A stretch of 26,404 nt of DNA from Campylobacterales bacterium (GTDB taxonomy: Bacteria > Campylobacterota > Campylobacteria > Campylobacterales > QNZT01), in the NCBI GenBank assembly GCA_027081495.1, contig JALWKJ010000027.1, positions 1 to 26,404 of the forward strand, in the 5' to 3' direction. Below the pieces are notes generated by a model that made no database searches, was not told the DNA's origin, and saw only the letters and a program-made list of their open reading frames with translations. Positions 15,581-24,241 of the stretch are shown one piece after another. The translations under genes were made by a program, and so were the position numbers. How positions within the stretch are numbered: position 1 is the stretch's first letter; every line of letters begins with the position of its first letter.

Positions 15581-16387
15581 ATGTCAAAAAAATATAGACG
15601 GATTAAAGAGTATCTGATCCAGTTTTTAAAAGAAGAGACTTTTAAAACGGGACTAAACGGAGGCGTAATGGGTTTAAGCGGCGGTATCGACTCTGCGGTA
15701 GTCGCCGTTTTAGCGAAAGAGGCGTTCGGGGATCGTCTGCTTTGCGTTTTAATGCCCTCTCATTACTCTAGTACCGGTAGCGTCGATGACGCCAAAGCTC
15801 TTTGTAAAAAGTTCGATATATATTATGTTATCGAGCCGATAGAAAATCTTATAAAATCTTATAGCGCGCTTGAAAATGCCGACGCTCTTCGTATAGGAAA
15901 CTTTTCGGCAAGAATGCGCATGTCGATACTTTTTGATATATCCGCAAGGGAGAGAGCGCTGGTTCTGGGTACAAGCAATAAAAGCGAACTACTTTTAGGC
16001 TACGGAACCATATACGGAGATCTGGCTTCGGCTATAAATCCGATCGGAGATCTGTATAAAAGCGAGATATTCGAGTTTGCAAAATTTCTAGGCGTGAACA
16101 AGGAGATTATCCAAAAGCCGCCTTCGGCGGACTTGTGGGAAGGTCAGAGCGACGAAGAGGAGCTTGGCTATACTTACGAGGTTCTTGATCGCGCATTGAG
16201 AGAATTTGTAGAGAACAGACTCTCTCGCGACGAATTGATTGAAAAAGGGTTTGATATAGAGATGATAGATATGATCATAAAAAAAATTTATCAAAACCAG
16301 TTTAAAAGAAAGCCGCCCGTTATCGCGAAGCTCACATCCCGTACAATCGGTCATGATTTTTTATACCCAAGAGATATTAAACTTTAA
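15581..16387 (+). CDS. nadE: NH3-dependent NAD+ synthetase
   Basis: A 268-residue NAD synthetase that amidates deamido-NAD with ammonia and ATP, the last step of NAD synthesis. It has the N-type ATP pyrophosphatase P-loop SGGIDS at 33-38, ALVLGTSNKSELLLGYGT for the adenylate and NAD pocket, DLASAINPIGDLYKSEI, and PPSADLWEGQSDEEELGY near the C-terminal third. There is no glutaminase (nitrilase) domain, so free ammonia or a separate partner supplies nitrogen. The ribosome-binding site GAGG (15573-15576) supports the start. The next gene follows after 15 bases. From memory, Campylobacter jejuni also keeps nadE beside lpxK and thrC; here an aminotransferase and argB lie between. Confidence 0.97.
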   Translation: MSKKYRRIKEYLIQFLKEETFKTGLNGGVMGLSGGIDSAVVAVLAKEAFGDRLLCVLMPSHYSSTGSVDDAKALCKKFDIYYVIEPIENLIKSYSALENADALRIGNFSARMRMSILFDISARERALVLGTSNKSELLLGYGTIYGDLASAINPIGDLYKSEIFEFAKFLGVNKEIIQKPPSADLWEGQSDEEELGYTYEVLDRALREFVENRLSRDELIEKGFDIEMIDMIIKKIYQNQFKRKPPVIAKLTSRTIGHDFLYPRDIKL

Positions 16388-16402
16388 GAAGGAGAAATTG
16401 TT

Positions 16403-17536
16403 ATGAAAGAGATCCCGTTTTACCTGCCCTCGATTGATCAGAATGAAAAAAATCTGATACAAGAAGTGTTGTCGCTCAAAGGCGCGTCCAAAATAGAAGA
16501 ACTTGAGGATTTGATGTGCGAATATATAGGCTGTAAATATGCCGTTTCTACTTCTAGCTGGAGTGCGGCGATGCATCTTAGCATGTTTGCTTTGGAGTTA
16601 AAAAGAGGAGACAAGATTATATGCTCGGTAAACGCTCATCCGGCCGTTCCCGAGGCGGTAAGGCATTTTGACGCGGAGCCGATTTTTGTCGATATACAAA
16701 GCGATAGTTTCAATATGGATCCGGCAAAACTCAAAGAGGCTCTTGAGAAGCACTATCACAAAAAGTTAAAAGCGGTAGTGGTTACTCATGTAGGCGGACA
16801 AAGCTGCGATCTTGACGCGATATATGAAATTGCAAACGAATATGGAATCAAAGTCGTCGAAGACGCGTCAACGGCTTTAGGAGCAAAATATAACGGAAAG
16901 ATGATCGGGACTACCGGATCGAGTATTACGACATACGGATTTAGCTCAAAAATGAAAAACAGTATTGGCGGAGCGGGAATCATAGCGACAGATGATGAAA
17001 ATATATACGAAAGAGCAAAACTTATAAGACATCATGCGATAGAGTCCAAAGAGTGGGATAAACATGGAAATATCGGTTATGTCTATGATGTTGTGGACAT
17101 AGGCATAGGATATGAGTGCAGTGAATTGGACGCCGCGTTTTGTATAGGACAACTTCAAAAAGCCGATGAGCAGATTCAAAGACGAAAACATATCGCTTCC
17201 ATTTACGATGAATGCCTAAGCGGTGTAGCTCATATCACGCTGCCAGCGAAGATTTATGATCATACATACAATCTTTATATAATAAAAGTAGATAAAAATA
17301 GAGACGATTTCGCAAGAGCGCTTAAAGATAAAGGTATATTTACCGGTTTGCATTTCGTACCGCTTCATCTTTTGACATATTATAAGCATAAGTATTCTTT
17401 GAGGGTGAATGATTTTCCGGCGGCGTTGACAAACTATCAGCAGATACTCTCACTTCCTTGTTATACCGGGCTAAGCGATGAAGAGGTGCGCTATATCTGT
17501 GATCAAATTAAAGATATATCGGCTAACAGAGGGTGA
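16403..17536 (+). CDS. DegT/DnrJ/EryC1/StrS-family PLP aminotransferase
   Basis: A 377-residue fold-type I aminotransferase of the sugar-nucleotide family. Asp154 in VVEDASTALGAKYNG should bind the PLP ring nitrogen. The Schiff-base lysine is most likely Lys185 in SSKMKNSIGGAG, aligned with the usual TKxxxxGEGG motif; Lys183 is the alternative. HVGGQSCDLDAI matches the conserved GQPADMDAI segment. The phosphate-contact stretch reads STSSWSAAMHL, where relatives often have SSGTxALHL. Such enzymes make amino sugars for LPS, O-antigen or glycoproteins; the exact substrate cannot be told. AAGGAG before ATG 16403 is strong. Its stop overlaps the GTG start of lpxK, so a link to lipopolysaccharide is suggested, but no sugar dehydratase or epimerase is nearby. 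Confidence 0.87.
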   Translation: MKEIPFYLPSIDQNEKNLIQEVLSLKGASKIEELEDLMCEYIGCKYAVSTSSWSAAMHLSMFALELKRGDKIICSVNAHPAVPEAVRHFDAEPIFVDIQSDSFNMDPAKLKEALEKHYHKKLKAVVVTHVGGQSCDLDAIYEIANEYGIKVVEDASTALGAKYNGKMIGTTGSSITTYGFSSKMKNSIGGAGIIATDDENIYERAKLIRHHAIESKEWDKHGNIGYVYDVVDIGIGYECSELDAAFCIGQLQKADEQIQRRKHIASIYDECLSGVAHITLPAKIYDHTYNLYIIKVDKNRDDFARALKDKGIFTGLHFVPLHLLTYYKHKYSLRVNDFPAALTNYQQILSLPCYTGLSDEEVRYICDQIKDISANRG

Positions 17537-18462
17537 AGCATCGTATCTATTTTTGGGTTGAGAGGTATCTCTTTAACCCAAACGCATTGCAGAAATTTAT
17601 CTCTTTTTTGCTTTATCCTCTCTCTTTGATATATTGCGCTTTCGTAACCGCAAAAAGAAGATTCGCAAAACCGAAAAATTTCGGTATTCCCGTAATTAGC
17701 GTGGGTAATCTCATCGTAGGCGGAAGCGGTAAGACGCCTTTTAGCATCGCTTTGGCAAAAGAGTTGAAAGATGTCGCCGTCGTGCTTAGAGGATACGGCA
17801 GGGATTCGGTCGGTCTTATTGTAGTTAGTCAAAAAGGCGTTATCATGTCCGATGTATCCAAATGCGGAGACGAAGCTATGCTTTTGGCGAAATCTCTTCC
17901 TCAATCAAGCATAATCGTAAGCGAAGATCGAGCTTTAGGGATTGAAAAAGCTAAAACTCTCGGTGCGAAAGTAGTGATTTTAGACGATGGATTTTCTCAG
18001 GTTGATATTGAAAAATTCGATATTCTTTTAAGACCATCTATGGTTTTTGAAAATGAATTTTGTCTGCCCGCGGGACCATTTAGAGAGCCGTCTTTTTATT
18101 ATAAAAAAGCCGATCTCGTTGCGGTTGAAAATGTTGATTTTACAAGAGAGGTTAAGATAATAAACAAAACCGACAGAATGGTGCTTGTTACCGCCATTTC
18201 CAGACCTCAGAGGCTTGAAAAATTCGTACCTCAGTTTATAGAGAGGGTCTTTTTCCCGGATCACTATCGGTTCCAAGAAAGAGAGCTGGCGAAAATTGTC
18301 AGAGAACATAATGCCGATTCGGTTTTGACGACTCAAAAAGATGCGGTAAAGATGGAAAATTTTAGAGTAGATCTTTCTATTTTGGCTCTTGAAATCGATA
18401 TCTCTTCTAATATTTTAGAGCGTGTAAAGGAATATATAGCAAATTTTGGTAAAATCTCCTAA
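17533..18462 (+). CDS. lpxK: Tetraacyldisaccharide 4'-kinase LpxK
   Basis: A 309-residue lipid A kinase that phosphorylates the 4' position of the tetraacyldisaccharide at the inner membrane. A hydrophobic N-terminal segment (about 22-38) should anchor it. The P-loop GGSGKTP is at 63-69 within ISVGNLIVGGSGKTPFSI. VVLRGYGRDS and GDEAMLLAK are family blocks. The catalytic aspartate pair is Asp151-Asp152 in DDGFSQVD, where many relatives read DDG(F/L)QH, so the histidine after the pair is missing. LPAGPFREP and TTQKDAVKM are also conserved. The start is GTG 17533, overlapping the aminotransferase stop (GTGA). Confidence 0.93.
   Translation: MKHRIYFWVERYLFNPNALQKFISFLLYPLSLIYCAFVTAKRRFAKPKNFGIPVISVGNLIVGGSGKTPFSIALAKELKDVAVVLRGYGRDSVGLIVVSQKGVIMSDVSKCGDEAMLLAKSLPQSSIIVSEDRALGIEKAKTLGAKVVILDDGFSQVDIEKFDILLRPSMVFENEFCLPAGPFREPSFYYKKADLVAVENVDFTREVKIINKTDRMVLVTAISRPQRLEKFVPQFIERVFFPDHYRFQERELAKIVREHNADSVLTTQKDAVKMENFRVDLSILALEIDISSNILERVKEYIANFGKIS
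18450..18455 (+). promoter_or_regulatory. Candidate -10 box for argB
   Basis: TAAAAT in TTTTGGTAAAATC at the end of lpxK. Transcription would start near 18462 and leave a leader of about 17 bases with AGG at 18470-18472. If used, it would separate arginine and threonine genes from the upstream lpxK transcript. Confidence 0.4.
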
Positions 18463-18472
18463 AAATTTTAGG
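18458..18472. repeat. Palindrome over the argB start region
   Basis: CCTAAAA-A-TTTTAGG, two perfect seven-base arms around one base. It spans the lpxK stop, the expected argB transcription start and the argB Shine-Dalgarno AGG. It does not resemble an E. coli-type ArgR box. Confidence 0.5.
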
Positions 18473-18478
18473 ATTGAT

Positions 18479-19342
18479 ATGCCGACTCAAAAAAAAATCG
18501 ATACGGTCAAAACTCTTATCGACGCATTTCCGTTTATACAACTGTTTCGCGATCAAATTATAGTCATAAAATACGGCGGTTCGGCTCAAAGCGATCCGTC
18601 GCTAAAAGAGAAATTCGCAAAAGATATAGCATTTTTATTTCTTTTGGGTATAAAGCCGGTTATAGTTCACGGAGGCGGCAAGAAGATAAATACGATTTTA
18701 GAAAAGCTTGATATAGAAACATCTTTTGAAGAGGGACAAAGAGTTACTACAAAAGAAAATATGGAAGTTGTCGAGATGGTTTTAAGCGGCAGTATAAATA
18801 AAGAGATAACTTCTTTATTAAATCATCATGGCGTAAAGGCTATCGGTATAAGCGGCAAAGACGCGAATTTTATAAAAGCTAAACCAAAAGACGCAAAAAA
18901 ATTTGGATATACCGGTAGTATCATCGATATAGACGAAAAAATAATTTTAAATCTAATCAAAGAAAACTTTATACCGGTTATTGCGCCAATAGCTTCTTCG
19001 CAAAAGATATCCCAGCCCGGTTTCAATATAAACGCCGATCTTGCCGCCAGCAAAATAGCCGTAAGTATAGGAGCTAGAAAAGTGATATTTTTAACCGATA
19101 CTCTCGGCGTTTTGGATAAAGACAAAAGACTTTTTTCCACTCTTTGTCTCGACGATGTGCAAAAGTTGAAAAATGATAAAACGATACAAGGCGGTATGAT
19201 CCCAAAAGTTGACGCTTGTGTCGAAGCGATAGAGGGCGGCGTAAAAAAAGCGCACATAATAGACGGTAGAATAGAACATTCAATACTGCTTGAGCTTTTT
19301 ACGAGTGAAGGAATAGGTACTGTTATAAAGGAGAGAAAGTGA
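18479..19342 (+). CDS. argB: Acetylglutamate kinase
   Basis: 287 residues from ATG 18479, chosen over the in-frame TTG at 18446 because AGG at 18470-18472 is correctly spaced and the earlier start would lie before the likely transcription start. It phosphorylates N-acetylglutamate, the second step of arginine synthesis. Conserved blocks are IVIKYGGSAQ, VIVHGGGKKIN, FNINADLAASKIAVSIGA, FLTDTLGVL and GGMIPKVDACVEAI. The N-terminal helix IDTVKTLIDAFPFIQLF matches the extra helix (ALPYI type) found in arginine-inhibited, hexameric enzymes and absent from E. coli ArgB, so feedback control by arginine is expected. Its stop overlaps the thrC start (GTGA). Confidence 0.96.
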   Translation: MPTQKKIDTVKTLIDAFPFIQLFRDQIIVIKYGGSAQSDPSLKEKFAKDIAFLFLLGIKPVIVHGGGKKINTILEKLDIETSFEEGQRVTTKENMEVVEMVLSGSINKEITSLLNHHGVKAIGISGKDANFIKAKPKDAKKFGYTGSIIDIDEKIILNLIKENFIPVIAPIASSQKISQPGFNINADLAASKIAVSIGARKVIFLTDTLGVLDKDKRLFSTLCLDDVQKLKNDKTIQGGMIPKVDACVEAIEGGVKKAHIIDGRIEHSILLELFTSEGIGTVIKERK

Positions 19343-20817
19343 ATTTTATACCGACGAGAGGTTATGAGGAAAATTTTGCGAAAACGGTGCCTTTTTCCGA
19401 GGCTATTTTAAATCCCGGCGCAGATTTCGGGGGGTTGTATGTGCCGGAGTTTTTACCGAAAATCGAGGACTCTTTTTTAAGTAAAAATAGAGAACTTTGT
19501 TATGAAGATTTGGCGATAAACATTTTAAAACTTTTTGAGATAGATATAGACGAGGCTACCATGAAAGAAGCCGTATCTCTTTATAAAAAATTCGATAATC
19601 CAAAAGAGATAACTCCGGTTGTAAAAATCGAAAAAGATCTTTTTGTAAATGAACTCTATCATGGTCCTACAAGAGCTTTTAAGGATATGGCTCTTCAACC
19701 TTTTGGATATATATTATCGAATCTTGCGAAAAAGATCGGAAAAAAATATCTGATTCTTGCGGCAACCAGTGGAGATACCGGACCAGCAACGCTTGAAGCT
19801 TTTGCAAATAAAGAGAATATTTTAGTCGTTTGTCTTTATCCAAAAGGCGGAACAAGCGATGTGCAAAGACTTCAAATGGTTACAAAGAGCGAAAAAAACC
19901 TTAAAGTGATCGGAATCAAAGGAAATTTCGATGATGCGCAAAGCGCTTTGAAGCAGCTTCTTTCTTCAAAATCGTTTAAAGAGAGTCTTGAAAAAAATCA
20001 TATATCTTTAAGCGCCGCGAATTCGGTAAATTTCGGTCGTATCATATTTCAGATAGTCTATCATATAAAATCGTATTTGACTCTTTTGGCGAAAAATGAG
20101 ATAAAAGAGGGCGAAAAGATATATATTATCGTTCCAAGCGGGAACTTCGGAAACGCGCTTGGAGCATATTATGCCAAAAAGATGGGGTTGCCGATAGAAA
20201 AGATATTGATCGCCTCAAACTCCAACAATGTGTTATCCGAACTTATCAACGACGGCATATACGATATAAGGGACAAAAAGCTAATCCTTACCGATTCGCC
20301 CGCTATGGATATATTGAAATCTTCAAATATCGAGAGAGTTTTGTTTGATAAATTCGGGGCTAAAAGAACTAAAGAACTGATGGATGATTTAAATCAAGAA
20401 GGCGTTTATTCGCTGACGAAAGAGGAGTTAAAGATCTTAAGATATGATTTCGCGGCAATTGACAGCAGCGATGACGAGGGTCAAAAAATCATAAGAGAGT
20501 ATGCGAAAAAAGGGTATGTTTTAGATCCTCATACGGCAACTTGTTTTAAGGCTTATGAGAGACTCAAAGAGAAAGATTTAAAGAGCGTCATTTGTTCGAC
20601 GGCAGAGTGGACGAAGTTTGCGCCGACAATGCTAAAAGCTTTGAAAAATAGCGATGAAAAGAAAAACGATCTTCAGGCGCTTGAAGAGTTTTCAAAAGAG
20701 TTGGATATAGAAATCACCCCGAGTGTAAAAGCTCTTTTTGATAAAGAGATCATACATAAAGATGTCGTTGATAGAAACGATATAAAACCAAAAATCTTAC
20801 AATTTATTCAATCTTAA
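19339..20817 (+). CDS. thrC: Threonine synthase
   Basis: A 492-residue PLP enzyme converting O-phosphohomoserine to threonine. It is the long form, with the typical N-terminal domain (FSEAILNPGADFGGLYVPEF). The Schiff-base lysine is Lys115 in GPTRAFKDMALQPFG. The phosphate-binding segment ATSGDTGPATLEAF follows. IIVPSGNFGNALGAYYAKKMG and LDPHTATCFKAYE are further family blocks. The start is GTG 19339 after AAGGAGAG, overlapping the argB stop by four bases. Campylobacter jejuni also has thrC close to lpxK, as I recall; argB between them seems a variation of that order. Confidence 0.97.
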   Translation: MNFIPTRGYEENFAKTVPFSEAILNPGADFGGLYVPEFLPKIEDSFLSKNRELCYEDLAINILKLFEIDIDEATMKEAVSLYKKFDNPKEITPVVKIEKDLFVNELYHGPTRAFKDMALQPFGYILSNLAKKIGKKYLILAATSGDTGPATLEAFANKENILVVCLYPKGGTSDVQRLQMVTKSEKNLKVIGIKGNFDDAQSALKQLLSSKSFKESLEKNHISLSAANSVNFGRIIFQIVYHIKSYLTLLAKNEIKEGEKIYIIVPSGNFGNALGAYYAKKMGLPIEKILIASNSNNVLSELINDGIYDIRDKKLILTDSPAMDILKSSNIERVLFDKFGAKRTKELMDDLNQEGVYSLTKEELKILRYDFAAIDSSDDEGQKIIREYAKKGYVLDPHTATCFKAYERLKEKDLKSVICSTAEWTKFAPTMLKALKNSDEKKNDLQALEEFSKELDIEITPSVKALFDKEIIHKDVVDRNDIKPKILQFIQS

Positions 20818-20830
20818 TACAAAGTTTCAT

Positions 20831-22891
20831 ATGCCGTTATCTAAATTAAACCAGGAGCAGTATGCCGCCGCAACCGCTCCTTATGGAAATAATCTCATCA
20901 TCGCTTCGGCGGGAACCGGAAAAACTTCGACCATAGTCGCTAGAATCGGCTTTCTTTTAAGTAAAGGCGTAAAGCCCGAAGATCTTCTCTTGCTAACATT
21001 TACAAATAAAGCTTCGGCGGAGATGGTTGAGAGAGTAGGACGATATTTTGACGAAAAAGTGGCTAAAAAGATTCAAGCGGGTACTTTTCATGCCATAAGC
21101 TATAAAATTTTAAAAGCAAGCGGTAAAAAGATAATTTTAAAGCAGCCAAAAGAGCTTAAAATGGTATTAAAAAGTATTCATGAAAAAAGAAATTTTTCAT
21201 ATTTTGATTCAAAAGTTATGCCCTATAGCGCAGGTCATCTTTATGATATGCACTCTCTTTACCAAAACATGGTTTCATCCGAGGGTTTTGGCGAGTGGAT
21301 GAGCAAACAAAATCCCGATCACGCGATTTACTCTGAAATATATGAAGATATATATGAAGAGTTTAAAGAATTAAAGAGGCGTTTTGGATATGTTGACTTT
21401 AACGATCTTTTGATAGATTTTAAAAAATATCTTGATGAAGAGGGCGTGAAATTTCAGGAAATTTTAGTAGATGAGTATCAAGATACAAATCAACTGCAAG
21501 GATCTCTTATAGACGGATTTGATAGAGAGTCGCTTTTTTGCGTGGGAGATTATGATCAAAGCATTTACGGTTTTAACGGCGCGGATATAAATATAATCGG
21601 AACTTTTAGTCAAAGATTTGAAAATGCGAAAGTTTTTTCGCTCAATAAAAACTATCGCTCCTCTTCTCATATACTTTCACTTGCAAACAAAGTTATAGAA
21701 AAAAACCCCAGAATTTATCCCAAGAAACTCGAAGTTACGAGAACAGGAGATTTTCCTTCTCCAAAATTGATGATTTTTGACGAGCTTTTCGATCAATATA
21801 GCGCTATTGCTCAAAAGATAAAAAACTCGAAAACTCTTCATGAAGATATAGCCGTTATCTTTAGAAACAATGCCAGCGCCGACGGCATAGAGGCGCACTT
21901 GAGAGAACTTGGAATAAATTCCAAAAGAAAAGGCGGAACGAGTTTTTTTGATTCTAAAGAGGTCAAAGCGATGCTCGATATGTTTACGATTCTTATAAAT
22001 CCTAGAGATTTGATGAGCTTTGTTCATATATTTGAATATGCCAAAGGAGTAGGAGGAGTATTTGCAAAGGATATATTTGACGCTCTTTATAAAGTCGGAG
22101 ACGGAGATATACTAAAGGGCATCATGAATCCCAAGGAGAAGAAAAATCCGTTTAAAAGAGGAATCGTAAATCATCAGTTAGGACTTTTTGATGAGATTAT
22201 AGAAGAAGAGAGCGCAGCTAGATTTAAAAAAATGGGTTTCGAAGAGAAATTTTTGAAAAATCCGATTTTAAAACATTCAAAAATAAATAAAGATCTTGCA
22301 TCTTATCTTCATGCATTTTATTTATATATAAACTCTACCGTTTTTTTGGAATCTCCTTCTCAAATAGTAAGAAATATCAAGGATTCACAACTTTTTGAAT
22401 TGATTTCCGACAGGCTCGCTACTAAAAGAGCGCAGTTAAAAGACGGTACGATCGATGAAGAGATGAAAAAAGAAGCTCTTATAAATATAAAACGAAAAGC
22501 TTTACTTCTGTTGGATTTAACTAAACCCTACAAAGATAAATATAGATTTATCAACGCTTTGACTCTAGGAGGGGGCGAGCTTAGCGAAGGAGAGGGGGTA
22601 AATCTTTTAAGTATTCATGCCAGCAAAGGGCTTGAATTTAAAGAAGTATATATTGTGGATCTTATGGACGGACGATTTCCAAATAGAAAGCTTATGAGTA
22701 AAAACGCGGGAGAGATAGATGAAGAGAGGCGTCTTTTTTATGTAGCCGTAACCCGTGCAAAAGATATACTTTATCTCTCATATGCAAAATACGACCGCAT
22801 AAAAAAGATTGAGTACATCCACTCCCCGTTTCTTGTAGAAGCCGCGATGATAAAAGAAGAAAACTTAAATATCGCGACATCTGCGAACTAA
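20831..22891 (+). CDS. UvrD/Rep-type superfamily 1 DNA helicase
   Basis: A 686-residue 3'-5' DNA helicase. Motifs in order: Q motif LNQEQYAA, motif I ASAGTGKT at 25-32, Ia LTFTNKAS, Ib AGTFHAIS, II ILVDEYQDTN, III FCVGDYDQSIYGFNGA, IV LNKNYRSS, V VNLLSIHASKGLEFKEVYI, VI RRLFYVAVTRAKD. Length and layout fit Rep, PcrA and UvrD alike. It lacks a long UvrD-type C-terminal extension, so I give no symbol. Roles would be repair, fork restart and removal of roadblocks, which pairs functionally with priA at the other end. It lies 13 bases after thrC with only a weak ribosome-binding site and no visible promoter of its own, and it converges on argG after 25 bases. Confidence 0.92.
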   Translation: MPLSKLNQEQYAAATAPYGNNLIIASAGTGKTSTIVARIGFLLSKGVKPEDLLLLTFTNKASAEMVERVGRYFDEKVAKKIQAGTFHAISYKILKASGKKIILKQPKELKMVLKSIHEKRNFSYFDSKVMPYSAGHLYDMHSLYQNMVSSEGFGEWMSKQNPDHAIYSEIYEDIYEEFKELKRRFGYVDFNDLLIDFKKYLDEEGVKFQEILVDEYQDTNQLQGSLIDGFDRESLFCVGDYDQSIYGFNGADINIIGTFSQRFENAKVFSLNKNYRSSSHILSLANKVIEKNPRIYPKKLEVTRTGDFPSPKLMIFDELFDQYSAIAQKIKNSKTLHEDIAVIFRNNASADGIEAHLRELGINSKRKGGTSFFDSKEVKAMLDMFTILINPRDLMSFVHIFEYAKGVGGVFAKDIFDALYKVGDGDILKGIMNPKEKKNPFKRGIVNHQLGLFDEIIEEESAARFKKMGFEEKFLKNPILKHSKINKDLASYLHAFYLYINSTVFLESPSQIVRNIKDSQLFELISDRLATKRAQLKDGTIDEEMKKEALINIKRKALLLLDLTKPYKDKYRFINALTLGGGELSEGEGVNLLSIHASKGLEFKEVYIVDLMDGRFPNRKLMSKNAGEIDEERRLFYVAVTRAKDILYLSYAKYDRIKKIEYIHSPFLVEAAMIKEENLNIATSAN

Positions 22892-22916
22892 AAAATATTT
22901 ATAAAGCTTTTGGCGA

Positions 22917-24161
22917 CTACTTTTTATCTTTAAACATTTTTGTAATTCTTTGGGGTTGTTTTTCACCTTCTATGATAAAGCGAAGGGCGTTAAGGCGTAT
23001 GAAACCTTCAGCGTCTTTTTGGTTATATACTTCATCTTCTTCGAAGGTAGAGTGCTCTTCGGAATAGAGTGAGTTTGGCGAGCTTCTACCCACAACCATG
23101 ACATTTCCTTTGTAAAGTTTCAGTCTCACTTCGCCGTTTACATTCTCTTGAGTTTTGTCTATCGCCGCTTGCAGCATCTCTCTTTCGGCAGACCACCAAT
23201 AACCGTTATAGATAAGTTTCGCGTAGCGGGGCATAAGCTCGTCTTTTAGATGCGCCTCTTCTTTATCAAGAGTGATCGATTCGATGGCTCGGTGAGCTTT
23301 TAACATAATCGTTCCGCCCGGCGTTTCATAACAGCCTCTAGCTTTCATCCCGACATATCGGTTTTCTACGATATCGATTCTTCCTATGCCGTGTCTATTT
23401 CCGTAGGAGTTTAAAGTTTCAAGTATCGTTGCCGGACTCATCTCTTTTTCGTCTATGGCGACGGGATCGCCGTTTTTATAGCTTATGGTGATATATTGGG
23501 GAGTATCGGGGGCGTTTTGGGGAGAGGTTGTCCAAAGCCACATATCTTCTTCGGGTTCTTTTGAGGGATCTTCGAGAATTTGTCCCTCATACGAAATATG
23601 AAGAAGGTTCGCATCCATCGAGTAAGGGGAAGATTTGCCTTTTTTTTCTATCTTTATGCCATGCTCTTTTGCGTAAGAGAGTAATTTTTCTCTGGAGTTT
23701 AAATCCCACTCTCTCCAAGGAGCTATAACCGAAATATGCGGATCGAGAGCCAGATATCCAAGTTCGAAACGCACTTGATCGTTTCCTTTTCCGGTAGCGC
23801 CGTGGCTTACGGCGTCCGCGTTTGTTTTATGGGCGATCTCTATCTGTTTTTTAGCTATAAGCGGTCTTGCTATAGAAGTTCCAAGCAGGTATTCGCCCTC
23901 ATAAATCGCATTTGCTCGGAACATCGGAAATACAAAGTCTTTTACAAACTCTTCTTTTAAATCGAGTATAAAGATATTTTCGGGCTTTATACCGAGACCA
24001 AGCGCTTTTTGGCGCGCGGGCTCTACCTCTTCGCCCTGTCCCAAATCGGCGGTGAAAGTAACTACTTCGCAATCGTATTCATCTTGGAGCCATTTAAGGA
24101 TAATGCTTGTGTCCAACCCTCCGCTGTATGCGAGAACGGCTTTTTTGATATTTTTTTTCAT
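22917..24161 (-). CDS. argG: Argininosuccinate synthase
   Basis: A 414-residue enzyme joining citrulline and aspartate with ATP, the seventh step of arginine synthesis. It has the N-type PP-loop AYSGGLDTS at 11-19, CEVVTFTADLGQGEE, TSIARPLIAKKQIEIA, SHGATGKGNDQVRFE, PYSMDANLLHISYEG, ENRYVGMKARGCYETPGG and NGYWWSAERE. Length and type match the common bacterial ArgG. It is the only minus-strand gene in the second half of the window, transcribed away from the S4-domain gene. AAAGGA lies about eight bases before the start, and a TATAAT box is read from the minus strand at 24191-24196. With argB it forms part of a scattered arginine pathway. Confidence 0.98.
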   Translation of the reverse strand: MKKNIKKAVLAYSGGLDTSIILKWLQDEYDCEVVTFTADLGQGEEVEPARQKALGLGIKPENIFILDLKEEFVKDFVFPMFRANAIYEGEYLLGTSIARPLIAKKQIEIAHKTNADAVSHGATGKGNDQVRFELGYLALDPHISVIAPWREWDLNSREKLLSYAKEHGIKIEKKGKSSPYSMDANLLHISYEGQILEDPSKEPEEDMWLWTTSPQNAPDTPQYITISYKNGDPVAIDEKEMSPATILETLNSYGNRHGIGRIDIVENRYVGMKARGCYETPGGTIMLKAHRAIESITLDKEEAHLKDELMPRYAKLIYNGYWWSAEREMLQAAIDKTQENVNGEVRLKLYKGNVMVVGRSSPNSLYSEEHSTFEEDEVYNQKDAEGFIRLNALRFIIEGEKQPQRITKMFKDKK

Positions 24162-24190
24162 ATAAGGTTTCCTTTGACTTTTTAGAAGAA

Positions 24191-24196
24191 ATTATA
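24191..24196 (-). promoter_or_regulatory. -10 box of the argG promoter
   Basis: The minus strand reads TATGTATAAT; TATAAT is 30 bases before the argG ATG, with AAAGGA in between. It lies in the 80-base divergent region shared with the S4-domain gene, so the two could be co-regulated. I see no inverted repeat that looks like an arginine repressor site. Confidence 0.65.
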
Positions 24197-24207
24197 CATA
24201 TTTTCAC

Positions 24208-24213
24208 TAAAAT
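24208..24213 (+). promoter_or_regulatory. Candidate -10 box for the S4-trpD-tsaE-lptB operon
   Basis: TAAAAT in TTTTCACTAAAATG. Transcription would begin near 24220. That excludes the in-frame ATG at 24212 as a start and leaves GAGG at 24233-24236 as the ribosome-binding site for ATG 24242. Confidence 0.45.
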
Positions 24214-24241
24214 GAATGCCAAAAAACAAAATGAGGCCAAA

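Noticed and set aside
17503..17904. Minus-strand open frame (133 codons) over the aminotransferase-lpxK junction
   Set aside because: It overlaps two conserved genes and shows no family motif.
18826..19257. Minus-strand open frame (143 codons) inside argB
   Set aside because: Antisense shadow of argB, with no ribosome-binding site or recognisable domain.
24162..24241. ArgR operator between argG and the S4 gene
   Set aside because: No pair of TGAAT/ATTCA-type half-sites is present at the required spacing.
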